From NCEH01 sp043195195 (lineage in GTDB: Bacteria > Pseudomonadota > Alphaproteobacteria > Rhizobiales > Xanthobacteraceae): 64,000 bases of DNA. A model generated the notes under the pieces. That model ran no database searches. It worked only from the letters and a program-made list of their open reading frames with translations, and was not told where the DNA came from. Location: contig NZ_JBAFWT010000011.1 of the NCBI RefSeq assembly GCF_043195195.1, forward strand, positions 62,001-126,000, given 5' to 3'. A program made the position numbers and the translations under genes. This document shows, piece after piece, positions 1 through 8,473 of this stretch (position 1 is its first letter; each line of letters begins with the position of its first letter).

Positions 1-1164
1 GTGACCCTGTTCGAGAAGATGCCTTCGCCGGCGCGCAAATTCCTCATGGCGGGGCGCGGCGGGCTGAACCTCACCCATAGCGAGCCGCTGGAACATTTCC
101 TTTCCCGCTACGGTCGCGCGGCGCCGCTGCTCGACGCGGCGATCCGCGCCTTTCCCCCCGAGGCGCTTCGGGCGTTCGCGCTCGAATTGGGGGAACCCAC
201 CTTCATCGGCAGCAGCGGCCGTGTGTTTCCCGAAAGCTTCAAGACCTCCCCCCTGCTGCGGGCCTGGCTGCGGCGGCTTGGTGTGCTCGGCGTGGAATTG
301 CGCACGCGGCACGAATGGCGCGGCTGGGCGGCGTCGGGCGCTTTGACATTCGAGACGCCGGAGGGGCCGAGGGAGGTTGCCGCCGATGCGACACTGCTGG
401 CGCTCGGCGGGGCCTCCTGGCCGCGCCTTGGCGGCAATGGAGACTGGGCGGGGCTGCTCGCCGGGCGGGGAACGCAGATCATTCCCTTTGCACCCGCCAA
501 CATGGGCCTTGAGATCGCCTGGTCTGCCCCGTTCCGCGACCGCTTCGCCGGCGAGCCACTGAAGCGCATCGCGCTCTCCTGTGCCGGCGCGGGCCCGGTG
601 CGCGGCGAGGCCGTGGTCACGATGCGCGGGTTGGAGGGCGGCGCGGTCTATGCCTTGTCCGGCGCCGTGCGCGAGCGCATCGCCGCCGAGGGCACGGCCC
701 ATTTGCGGCTCGACCTGCGCCCGGATTTCGATCAGGAGCTGATCGCCCGCCGGCTCGCGACCGGCCCGGTCAAGCAGTCGCTCTCCAATCGCCTGCGCAA
801 GGCGGTGGGGTTGCCGCCGGTGGCGGTGGGCCTGCTGCGCGAGGCTGCGGGCGTTGCCCTGCCGACCGATCCGGCGGCCCTGGCCCGGCTGATCAAGGCC
901 GCGCCCATCAAGGTGCACGCGGTGGCGGGGCTCGATCGCGCGATCTCCAGCGCCGGCGGCGTGCCGTTCGAGGCGCTGGACGCGCATTTCATGCTGCGCG
1001 CCTCTCCGGGCACGTTCGCCTGTGGGGAAATGCTGGATTGGGAAGCGCCGACCGGCGGTTATCTTCTGCAAGCCAGCTTTGCCACCGGACGGGCGGCGGC
1101 GGATGGAATCGCGGCTTATCTCGCCGAACAGGCTCAGCCGGTAAAACCGCCCGCGGCCAGATAG
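1..1164 (+). CDS. HI0933-like (TIGR03862-type) FAD flavoprotein, 5' partial
   Basis: Flavoprotein of the HI0933/YhiN family, known as FAD-dependent oxidoreductases of unsettled substrate. The first visible bases are already inside the gene: the frame is open from base 1, and residues 13-28 carry the family signature (KFLMAGRGGLNLTHSE) that normally follows the N-terminal GxGxxG dinucleotide fold, so about 20-25 N-terminal residues including that fold lie outside the window. The C-terminal block CGEMLDWEAPTGGYLLQASFATG is the usual second FAD contact of the family. The last 31 bases overlap the convergent DUF924 gene. The family call is firm, the in vivo role is not. Confidence 0.88.
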   Translation: MTLFEKMPSPARKFLMAGRGGLNLTHSEPLEHFLSRYGRAAPLLDAAIRAFPPEALRAFALELGEPTFIGSSGRVFPESFKTSPLLRAWLRRLGVLGVELRTRHEWRGWAASGALTFETPEGPREVAADATLLALGGASWPRLGGNGDWAGLLAGRGTQIIPFAPANMGLEIAWSAPFRDRFAGEPLKRIALSCAGAGPVRGEAVVTMRGLEGGAVYALSGAVRERIAAEGTAHLRLDLRPDFDQELIARRLATGPVKQSLSNRLRKAVGLPPVAVGLLREAAGVALPTDPAALARLIKAAPIKVHAVAGLDRAISSAGGVPFEALDAHFMLRASPGTFACGEMLDWEAPTGGYLLQASFATGRAAADGIAAYLAEQAQPVKPPAAR

Positions 1165-1700
1165 GCCTGCTCCTGCGGTGTCATGTCCCGGCCCAGGATG
1201 GGATTGCGGTGGGGAAAGCGGCCGAATCTTTCGATGATGTCGCGATGGAGGAGGGCGTATTTCAGCTCCGCCTCCGCGCCGAGCTTTTCATAAAGCGCCA
1301 CGCACCGCTGTTGCACGCGCAGGTCTTCCGCGTGCATGAGGGGCAGGTAGAAGAAGCCCCGCAGCTTGGGTTCGAAATGCGCATCGAACCCGTGCCCCAG
1401 TGCACGGTTTGCCACGGCCAAGGCGGCTGGATCGGTGGCGAAGGCGCGCGGCGTGCCCCGGAATATGTTGCGCGGCACCTGGTCCAGCAACAAGATGAGC
1501 GCGAGCGTCCCCTCCGGCGTGGTCTCATAATCGGGCAGCACCGTCGCCCCCGCACCGCGTGCGACCGCATCCTCATGGGCCGGCAGGAGGCGCGCGCGCA
1601 CATCGGCGTCGAATGCGGGATCGGCGGCAAACCAGCGCTCGTATCCGGCCGCCCGCCAGAAGGTGACGATGTCGGAGGGCGTGGGGATCGATGCCGTCAT
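1134..1700 (-). CDS. DUF924 family protein
   Basis: A 188-residue protein of the DUF924 family, an all-helical fold of unknown biochemical function that is common in proteobacteria. Seen: an N-terminal 'DIVTFWRAAGYERWFAADPAFDADV' region (family pattern FW...W) and a central 'LILLLDQVPRNIFRGTPRAFATD' segment, which is the family hallmark, followed by 'FYLPLMHAED'. The start ATG at 1700 overlaps the stop of the upstream CobW gene in an ATGA tetranucleotide, so the two are very probably translationally coupled. Its 3' end overlaps the convergent flavoprotein gene by 31 bases. Length is normal for the family. No function is claimed. Confidence 0.9.
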   Translation of the reverse strand: MTASIPTPSDIVTFWRAAGYERWFAADPAFDADVRARLLPAHEDAVARGAGATVLPDYETTPEGTLALILLLDQVPRNIFRGTPRAFATDPAALAVANRALGHGFDAHFEPKLRGFFYLPLMHAEDLRVQQRCVALYEKLGAEAELKYALLHRDIIERFGRFPHRNPILGRDMTPQEQAYLAAGGFTG

Positions 1701-2863
1701 GCGCTTCTCATCCCGGCCGGGGCGAGCGGATTGTCGGTGAGGGCGGCGCGGTCGGGTGTATCCACCTGCGGCACGCCGAGGAAGGCCGAAAACAGGCGCT
1801 GCACCACCGCCGGGTCGAGATCGCGCACGATCATCACCAGACGCGTGCGATGGTCGTCGTCGGGCCAGGCGGGCAGGCGGGTCGGCGGATGCATCACGTG
1901 CTGCACGCCATGCAGCACGATGGGCGCATCCGGATCTTCCGCCAGCTTCACGATGCCTTTCAGGCGCAGCAGGTTGGAGCCGTGGGTCGCGCGCAGCAAT
2001 TCCAGGAACAGGTCGAGCGTCGAGGCCGAGATGGCGGCGTCCGTCGCTAAGGTGAAGGCCTTGATGCGCGCGTCGTGCCGGTTCGGATCGTGCAGCGCGC
2101 CCGGTGTGTCCTGCGCGGCAGCGATGCGCTCCTCGGCCAGCCAGCGTGCGACATCGGGTGTTTTGCGGCCGGGATCGTAGAGCCCAGCCCGCAGCAAGGC
2201 GTCTCCGGTGGCCTCGCCCTTTGCCGCATCGAGGATTGGCGCACCCGGCGCCAGCCGATGCAGCCGCGCAGAGAGCCGCGCCAGCGCCGCCTGCTGGGTA
2301 TCGCTCATCATGAGGTCGGTCTTGGTGAGCACCAGACGATCGGCCACCGCCACCTGCTTCACCGATTCGGCCTGCGCATCGAGCGTGTCATTGCCGTTGA
2401 CGGCATCCACCACCGTCACCACCCCGTCGAGGCGGTAGCGCAGCACGAGATAGGGGTGGGTCATCAGCGTAAACAGGATCGGCGCGGGATCGGCGAGGCC
2501 GGTGGTTTCGATCAGCACCCGGGAAAAGGGCGGCAGGCGATTGTTGTCGCGCCCGCGCAGAAGGTCCTCAAGCGCGGTCACGAGGTCGCCGCGCACGGTG
2601 CAGCACACGCAGCCGCTGGCCAGCAGCACCACGCCTTCGGAGACCTCGCGCACGAACAGATGATCGAGCCCGATCTCGCCGAATTCATTGATCAGGACTG
2701 CGGTGTCCGCGAGCGCGGGATCGGCCAGCAGGGCATTGAGCAAGGTGGTCTTGCCCGCGCCGAGGAAGCCGGTGAGGACGGTGACCGGGATCGGCTCCGG
2801 TGGGCCGGCGCGCTTGGCGGCGGGGAACGCGGCCGGATCCGCATCGGTGGGCGAGGACGTCAT
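1697..2863 (-). CDS. CobW/COG0523-type GTP-binding metal chaperone
   Basis: G3E-class GTPase of the CobW/COG0523 family, whose members insert or traffic metals (cobalt in cobalamin synthesis, zinc in the ZigA/ZNG1 branch). Seen: Walker A GFLGAGKT at about residues 32-39, the metal-binding GCVCC motif at 84-88, a TKTD guanine-specificity motif, and the C-terminal CobW_C region (from about residue 265). The 388-residue length is typical. It is followed by DUF924 with a 4-base overlap. No cobalamin genes lie nearby, so a zinc- or general-metal role is as likely as a cobalamin role. No clear Zur-type palindrome was seen in the 287-base gap upstream. Confidence 0.9.
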   Translation of the reverse strand: MTSSPTDADPAAFPAAKRAGPPEPIPVTVLTGFLGAGKTTLLNALLADPALADTAVLINEFGEIGLDHLFVREVSEGVVLLASGCVCCTVRGDLVTALEDLLRGRDNNRLPPFSRVLIETTGLADPAPILFTLMTHPYLVLRYRLDGVVTVVDAVNGNDTLDAQAESVKQVAVADRLVLTKTDLMMSDTQQAALARLSARLHRLAPGAPILDAAKGEATGDALLRAGLYDPGRKTPDVARWLAEERIAAAQDTPGALHDPNRHDARIKAFTLATDAAISASTLDLFLELLRATHGSNLLRLKGIVKLAEDPDAPIVLHGVQHVMHPPTRLPAWPDDDHRTRLVMIVRDLDPAVVQRLFSAFLGVPQVDTPDRAALTDNPLAPAGMRSA

Positions 2864-3150
2864 GTGATTGATCCGCGAAAGAGCGGCAGAGACGGCCCTG
2901 CCGCGTCCTGCCTATAGGGCAGAGCCAGAGCAGCGCCAAGCAGCCGCATGTTCGAAGGTGCCGCGCGCGTCGGGTGGCCGGCTCCCGCGTGCCACAAGCC
3001 TCAACCGGCCGACACCGGGCAGACCGTCCTCGCCAAGGCGACAGTGCCTGACGAGGCGTCCCGCATCCGATGGCCCGCCAGATTTCCTATGTCTTAAGTG
3101 GGTGCGAGATGCGCTGGCGCAAGGAGTGGTGCGCCGTGCCGGTGGCCGCC

Positions 3151-4614
3151 TCAAGCTCCGGGCTTGGAAGGCGCCGCTGGCGCGGGCCCGAAGGTGAGGG
3201 GATCGCCGCCGTCGTCCTTCGCGGGCTTGGCCGGCTTGGGCTTTGGCTTGGGAGCGGGCTCGGTGGACGCCGAGGCGCTAGCGGCGGGCTTCTTGGCGGG
3301 CGTCGGCGAAGGGGACGCAGCGTTCGTGTTCGCTTCCTTGTTCCCCTGCGACTTCGACTTGGGCTTGGCAGCCTCCGCGTTCGAGGCGTCGGGCTTCGCC
3401 GCGGCATTCCTGGGCTTGGCGGCGGGCGCCTGCGGGTCCGCATTGGCGGTGGCGGCCGGCTTCTTCTTCTTCGGAGCCGGCTTTTCGTCCGGCGCCATGG
3501 CGGATTCAGGGGACATCGGCGCGTTGCGCGGGCCGACGAAAACCGGGAGCGGCGGCATGGAAGGCGGCAGGTTTTGCAGCAACGCTGCGCCCTCGCCCTT
3601 GCTGAATCCGGCGGCGACCGCCGCCGAAACGGCATAGGAATTCGCGCCCTCGCCCTGGCCGGCGAACAGGTTGTCGTCCTCGTTCTCGGCCGCGGCCACG
3701 GCGCGCTTGCGGCCGCAGATCTGGGGCGACATGTCGGTGGGGGCGCCGCCCGTGTCTGCGACGGTATCGAGCGTGGGAGCGGCCGAGCCGAAGATCGACC
3801 ACGACGGCTGGAAGCCCTTTTCGAACAGAAGCGCCGCCTGCTCGGTGCGCACGACGGCGGAAGGCGCGCCGAGAATGACCGCGATCAGGCGCTTGTTGCC
3901 GCGCGTGGCGGTGGCCACCAGATTGAACCCCGAGGCGCAGATGAAGCCTGTCTTCATGCCGTCGGCGCCGGGATAGCGGTCGATCAGGCGATTGTAATTG
4001 CGCAGCACCCGCTTGCCGATCTTGATGGCGGGGATGCGGAACAGCATTTCGTGTTCGGGAAAATGATAGATCAGCGCGCGCGCCAGCACCGCGAGGTCGC
4101 GCGCGGTGGTGAACTGGTCGCTATTGGGCAGGCCGTTGGGATTCTCGAAATGGCTGCCAGCCATCCCAAGGCGGGCGGCGGTGTCGTTCATTTCGGCAAC
4201 GAAGGACGGCACGCTGCCGCCGACCCCTTCGGCGATCACCACGGCCATGTCATTGGCCGATTTGACCAGAAGCATCTTCAGCGCATTGTCGAGCGTCACC
4301 TGCGTGCCCGGCGCAAATCCCATCTTGGTGGGCTGCATGGATGCCGCGTAAGGCGAGACGGTCATCAGCGTGTCGGGGGTGATCCTCCCCTCGCGCATGG
4401 CATTGAGGGCCACATACACCGTCATCAGCTTGGTGACCGAGGCGGGATACCAGGGCTTGCCGGCTTCCTGCTGTTCCAGAACCTTGCCCGTGTCCGCTTC
4501 CACCAGAAGGATCGGGGTGGCGTGGCCTGCGGTCGCGAGCGCGCCGAGCGCGGCGATCGCGAGGGTCAGGCGGCGCAGAGCGCCGCACGCGGACAGACAG
4601 GACAAGCCCGGCAA
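3151..4614 (-). CDS. D-alanyl-D-alanine carboxypeptidase (DacA/DacF type, serine family S11)
   Basis: Penicillin-binding peptidase that trims the terminal D-Ala of peptidoglycan stem peptides in the periplasm. With the start used here, the three active-site motifs are SVTK (about residues 59-62, nucleophile Ser59), SAN (119-121) and KTG (221-223). I chose the TTG at 4614 because GGAG lies six bases upstream and it gives a compact signal peptide ending near ATAGHA. A longer GTG start at 4752 exists but has no Shine-Dalgarno and adds 46 residues ahead of the hydrophobic segment. The C-terminal third is a Pro/Ala/Lys-rich, probably disordered tail, unusually long for the family and possibly wall- or envelope-binding. 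Confidence 0.88.
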   Translation of the reverse strand: MPGLSCLSACGALRRLTLAIAALGALATAGHATPILLVEADTGKVLEQQEAGKPWYPASVTKLMTVYVALNAMREGRITPDTLMTVSPYAASMQPTKMGFAPGTQVTLDNALKMLLVKSANDMAVVIAEGVGGSVPSFVAEMNDTAARLGMAGSHFENPNGLPNSDQFTTARDLAVLARALIYHFPEHEMLFRIPAIKIGKRVLRNYNRLIDRYPGADGMKTGFICASGFNLVATATRGNKRLIAVILGAPSAVVRTEQAALLFEKGFQPSWSIFGSAAPTLDTVADTGGAPTDMSPQICGRKRAVAAAENEDDNLFAGQGEGANSYAVSAAVAAGFSKGEGAALLQNLPPSMPPLPVFVGPRNAPMSPESAMAPDEKPAPKKKKPAATANADPQAPAAKPRNAAAKPDASNAEAAKPKSKSQGNKEANTNAASPSPTPAKKPAASASASTEPAPKPKPKPAKPAKDDGGDPLTFGPAPAAPSKPGA

Positions 4615-4791
4615 AGTTGGCTCCGTAGCTGGAAAGACCCCCGTGGCCTTGCTTTCCTTAGCTGTTTTCGCGCCGGCCGGAAAGACGAAACCGGCACGCG
4701 CGGCCCAGCCATGCAAGCTTGAGCCTGGATATTGGTCATCGAACCCTTGCACGCCGTGCAGAAGCGTTGCGGCGCCGCGCCGCCGTTCCGC

Positions 4792-6576
4792 TCACGTTTC
4801 CGCGAGCGGTCGTGTCACATGGGTTCCGTCATCCAGGTATTGAGCGCGGGCCAACTCGGCGAACCGCCCCCCGAGGCGCATCAATTGCTCGAACGTCCCG
4901 GCCTCGATGATCCGGCCATCGGCAAACACCAGGATGCGGTCGGCATTGCGCACCGTGGCGAGGCGGTGGGCGATGACGAATGTGGTTCGTCCCCGCATGA
5001 CCTCGTCCAGCGCCGCCTGGACCTTGGCCTCGGTCGTGGCGTCGAGGGCGCTGGTGGCCTCGTCGAGAATCAGGATCGGCGGGTCCTTCAACAATGCGCG
5101 GGCGATCGAGAGGCGTTGGCGTTCGCCGCCGGACAGGCCGCGGCCCCGCTCGCCCACCAGTGCGCGCAATCCCTCGGGATTGCGCTCCACCAATTCCAGC
5201 GCCTGGGCGCGGGACAAGGCGAGGCGCATCTCCTCCGCCGTCGCGTTGGGCTTGCCGACCCGCAGATTGTCCTCGATGGAACGGTTGAACAGCATGGCCT
5301 CTTGAAACACCACGCCGATCTGCCGCCGCAGGGAGGGGAGTGTGACGTCGCGGATGTCGGTTCCGTCCACCAGGATCCGGCCGGACTGGGGATCGAACAC
5401 CCGGTGCAGGAGCGCGAGGGCGGTGGACTTGCCGGCGCCGGTCGCGCCGACCAGAGCGACGGTCTCACCCGGCGCGGCATGCAGGCTCACGTCGCGCAGG
5501 GCGGTGCGCTTGCCGTCATAGGAGAACGACACGTCCTCAAACCGGACGTCGCCCTTCACCGCCGCGAGATCCTGCGCGCCCGGGCGGTCGTGCACCGCGC
5601 CCACCGTGTCGAGCACCTCGAAGAACTGGCTGAGGCCCGGCGCGCTCATGACCAGGTGGTTCACGAAGCTCACCGTATGGTCGAGTCGGCCGATGAGCAT
5701 GGTGGCGAAGCCAACAAAGGTCACGATGTCGCCGATTTCGGCCAGCCCGTGGGTGTAGAGCCAGGTGCCGATGAGCAATATGGCGAGAATGGTGAGGGTG
5801 GTTGCGGCCTTGGTGGCCATGGAGACCAACGCCCACCAGGAGAGCACGGGCATCTGCGCCGCCAGCAACTGGCTCGCCGTGGCCCGCAGGCCGCTCACCT
5901 CCGCCTCGATGCGGGTGTAGCTTTGCACCACCGCCACATTGCCGAGCGCGTCTGTGGCGAGCTCGGCGAGACTGGAATTATGCTCTTCCACCTCCTGCTG
6001 CATCGCCTGGGTGCGGTTCAGCACATAGGTGGTGACAAGGCCGAAAACGACGATCAGGACGATCAGAACCAGGCCGAGGCGCCAGTTGATGTAGATGCCC
6101 ACCGGCACCAGCACCAGCAGGGAGACGATCGCCGCGCAATCCTCGCGGAAGAAGGAAAGCCACGTGCTCCAGAGCGAGTCCGTGCCCTGGAGCATCACCT
6201 TCAGCAGCCGCCCGGAATGGGTCTCCCCATGGAACGACAGGGGCAGTTGAAGGACGTGCTCGAAATATTCCGTCAACACGCCCAGCCGGCGGCGATGGGC
6301 GAGGCGGTCGGCATGGAGCGAGATCAGCACGCCGGCGACAATGTTGAAGAGGCCAAAGGCCACCCAGGCAGCGAGCAGGGGCGTGAGCGTGGTCGTGAGC
6401 GGCGCCTGCCCCTCGCGCTGCGAGCCGGCGAGCGCCTCGATGATTCGACCGAACAGGATTGGTTCAGCAAACTGGGCCATGGCGAGGGCGACGTTGCCGA
6501 TGGCGAGGGCAACGCCCACCTTCGCCAGCGGGCCCAGCATTCCGAGGGCCCTCGCATAGATGCGCAGCAATTGCAT
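4792..6576 (-). CDS. ndvA: Cyclic beta-glucan ABC exporter, fused permease/ATPase (NdvA/ChvA type)
   Basis: Half-size ABC exporter with an N-terminal six-helix membrane domain (about residues 15-310) and a C-terminal ATPase. Seen: Walker A GATGAGKST near residue 376, signature LSGGERQRLSIARALL and Walker B ILILDEATSALD. The opening 'RIYARALGMLG...AEPILFGRIIEAL' and the 594-residue length match NdvA/ChvA, the cyclic beta-1,2-glucan exporters of rhizobia and agrobacteria. The ATG at 6576 has GGGAGGG five bases upstream. No glucan synthase (ndvB/chvB) gene is in the window, so the substrate is inferred from similarity only. Another lipid or polysaccharide exporter of the MsbA-like group is the alternative. 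Confidence 0.8.
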   Translation of the reverse strand: MQLLRIYARALGMLGPLAKVGVALAIGNVALAMAQFAEPILFGRIIEALAGSQREGQAPLTTTLTPLLAAWVAFGLFNIVAGVLISLHADRLAHRRRLGVLTEYFEHVLQLPLSFHGETHSGRLLKVMLQGTDSLWSTWLSFFREDCAAIVSLLVLVPVGIYINWRLGLVLIVLIVVFGLVTTYVLNRTQAMQQEVEEHNSSLAELATDALGNVAVVQSYTRIEAEVSGLRATASQLLAAQMPVLSWWALVSMATKAATTLTILAILLIGTWLYTHGLAEIGDIVTFVGFATMLIGRLDHTVSFVNHLVMSAPGLSQFFEVLDTVGAVHDRPGAQDLAAVKGDVRFEDVSFSYDGKRTALRDVSLHAAPGETVALVGATGAGKSTALALLHRVFDPQSGRILVDGTDIRDVTLPSLRRQIGVVFQEAMLFNRSIEDNLRVGKPNATAEEMRLALSRAQALELVERNPEGLRALVGERGRGLSGGERQRLSIARALLKDPPILILDEATSALDATTEAKVQAALDEVMRGRTTFVIAHRLATVRNADRILVFADGRIIEAGTFEQLMRLGGRFAELARAQYLDDGTHVTRPLAET

Positions 6577-6839
6577 GTGTCCCTCCCGGATCGCGCCGCA
6601 GCAAAGCGGAGATCAAGGATGACGGCAAGGCAAAGCACTGACTGCCACCCCTCTCCAACTGCGCCTTAGCGCCGCGATCGCTCGCTCTCGGCCGCGATCT
6701 CATCCGCGTCGGAGCCTTCAACCCTGGAGAGCACTCACGCCTTCGGGAGTTTGTAGAACTTCTGCGGAACACCCGGTTTCATGCCCCGAAAACCCGCGTC
6801 AAACACCAATGAATCCACTGTTCTTCCACGCGGGCGGGA

Positions 6840-6855
6840 TGTTTCACATGAAACA
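6840..6855. other. parS centromere site (15/16 match)
   Basis: TGTTTCACATGAAACA differs from the bacterial ParB-binding consensus TGTTTCACGTGAAACA at one central base. It lies in the non-coding gap between the glucan exporter start (6576) and the hyuB stop (6860). parS sites cluster near the origin, which fits dnaN-recF-gyrB 20-27 kb away. Confidence 0.75.
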
Positions 6856-6859
6856 TTCT

Positions 6860-8473
6860 TCAACCCTGCGGGCGCTTGCCCCAGCCGCCCCCGCCGGCGG
6901 TCACCATCTCGATCTGGTCCCCCGCGGCGAGACGATGGGGCCCGCTTTTGGCCGGCAGCTTTCGGCTGGTGCCGTCGCGCGCGTGCAGGGTAAAGCGAGC
7001 GAGTTGCCCCGCTTCTCCTCCCCCCACACCATGGGCCGGGCTATGCGTGCGCTCGCCCAGGATCGAGGCCTCCACGCCGTCGGTCAGCATTTCCAACGCC
7101 TTACGCACGCCCGCGCCGCCCTGCCGCAGCCCCCGTCCGCCGCTGTCCGCCACCAGTTCGTAGGCGAGGAAGCGGATCGGCATCGCCATCTCGGCCGCCT
7201 CGATGGGCAGGTTCATGGTGTTGCCCATGTGCACCCGAATCCCGCTTGCTCCATCGCCCGCCTTGCTCGCGCCGGAGCCGCCGCCCACCGTCTCGTAATG
7301 GACGAAGCGGCCGGATGTGCGCGGATCCACGCCGCCGAGGGTGTAGACACACGCCGAGCCGTAACTGCCCGCAGGGACCCGCTCGGGATAGGCCTTCGCC
7401 AGAGCGGCGAGCAGGACGTCGACGATCCGATTGGAGGTCTCGGTGTTGGCGGCAACCACAGAGGCGGGGTAGGCCGCATTCACGATGGAGCCCGTCGGAG
7501 CCACGATATGGGCCACGTCGTACACGCCCTGATTGGGCGGGACGTCGCCGCCCACGAGTGCGAGCAGCGTGTAATAGACTGAGGAGGCCGTGACGGCGAA
7601 CGGCGCGTTGACCGGTCCCCTGACGCACGGGGAAGAGCCGGTAAAATCCACCGTGATACCCTCGCCCTGCTTAACGATGCGCGCGCGGATAAGCGGTCTG
7701 ACTTCGGTATCGATGCCATCGCCGTCCAGTGCTTCCTCATGCGTCACGTCGGCATCCGGCAGGTTCGCGAGCCGCGAGCGGACCAGCCGACGTGTATAGG
7801 CCTGCGCATCGGCCATGATTGCGGCGAGCACGTCCGCGCCATAGGTCCGCGCGAGCTCGACCACGCGCTGCTCGGCGCGCCGGGCGCCGGCGATCTGGGC
7901 GCGGAAGTCGCCGTAGCGGTCCTCCGGCACGCGCACGTTGGCGAGGATGAGGTTGAGAAGGTCCTGCCGGGGCTGGCCGTTCTCGATGATCCGCAGGGGC
8001 GGGATGCGTAGCCCCTCCTTGGTGATCTCGTCGCACACGCCGGAGCTTCCCGCCGCAATGCCGCCGATGTCCGGCCAATGCACGCGGCTGAGCGAGAAGC
8101 CGCACAGCGTCTCGCCGTGGAAGATTGGCATGATCAGCGAGACGTCGGGGAGATGAGTCCCGCCGGCATAGGGATCGTTGACGATGACCCCGTCGCCGGA
8201 GCGCCAACCCGCGATGGGGAAGGCCTCGAACACCGCGCGCACCGTGAACGGCACGGCGCCGAGGTGAACGGGAATGTCGCGGCCCTGGCCGACCACGCGG
8301 CCGGTCGCGTCGAGCAGTGCGCAGGAGAGGTCGGCCGACAGGCTGAGGAGCGGCGAGAAGGAGGTGCGCATGATGACGTGCTTCATGTCCGCGCAGATGG
8401 CGTAGAGCGCGCTGCGCACGACCTCGAACGTCACCGGGTCATGGTCGATGATCCTTTCCGGGACAGTATTCAC
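6860..8473 (-). CDS. Hydantoinase B/oxoprolinase family subunit (HyuB)
   Basis: Large-subunit partner of the HyuA/HyuB class of ATP-dependent cyclic-amide hydrolases and carboxylases (N-methylhydantoinase, 5-oxoprolinase, caprolactamase, acetone and acetophenone carboxylases). Seen: the family opening 'DPVTFEVVRSALYAICADMKHVIMRTSFSP', the 'HLGAVPFTVRAVF' and 'GDGVIVNDPYAGGTHLPDV' blocks holding the probable metal-binding residues, and the Gly-rich C-terminus (GGGSGASKAG, GGAGVRK). Its GTG start overlaps the hyuA stop (GTGA), so the subunits are translationally coupled. 537 residues is normal. The family is certain, the substrate is not. Confidence 0.92.
   Translation of the reverse strand: MNTVPERIIDHDPVTFEVVRSALYAICADMKHVIMRTSFSPLLSLSADLSCALLDATGRVVGQGRDIPVHLGAVPFTVRAVFEAFPIAGWRSGDGVIVNDPYAGGTHLPDVSLIMPIFHGETLCGFSLSRVHWPDIGGIAAGSSGVCDEITKEGLRIPPLRIIENGQPRQDLLNLILANVRVPEDRYGDFRAQIAGARRAEQRVVELARTYGADVLAAIMADAQAYTRRLVRSRLANLPDADVTHEEALDGDGIDTEVRPLIRARIVKQGEGITVDFTGSSPCVRGPVNAPFAVTASSVYYTLLALVGGDVPPNQGVYDVAHIVAPTGSIVNAAYPASVVAANTETSNRIVDVLLAALAKAYPERVPAGSYGSACVYTLGGVDPRTSGRFVHYETVGGGSGASKAGDGASGIRVHMGNTMNLPIEAAEMAMPIRFLAYELVADSGGRGLRQGGAGVRKALEMLTDGVEASILGERTHSPAHGVGGGEAGQLARFTLHARDGTSRKLPAKSGPHRLAAGDQIEMVTAGGGGWGKRPQG

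Noticed and set aside
3070..4722. Long open frame antisense to the D-Ala-D-Ala carboxypeptidase
   Set aside because: Gly/Arg/Leu-rich translation without a domain; the opposite strand encodes a protein with all three active-site motifs. High GC keeps antisense frames open.
4732..6669. 645-codon frame antisense to the glucan exporter
   Set aside because: His/Arg/Gln-rich composition typical of a shadow frame; the real gene has Walker A, signature and Walker B motifs.
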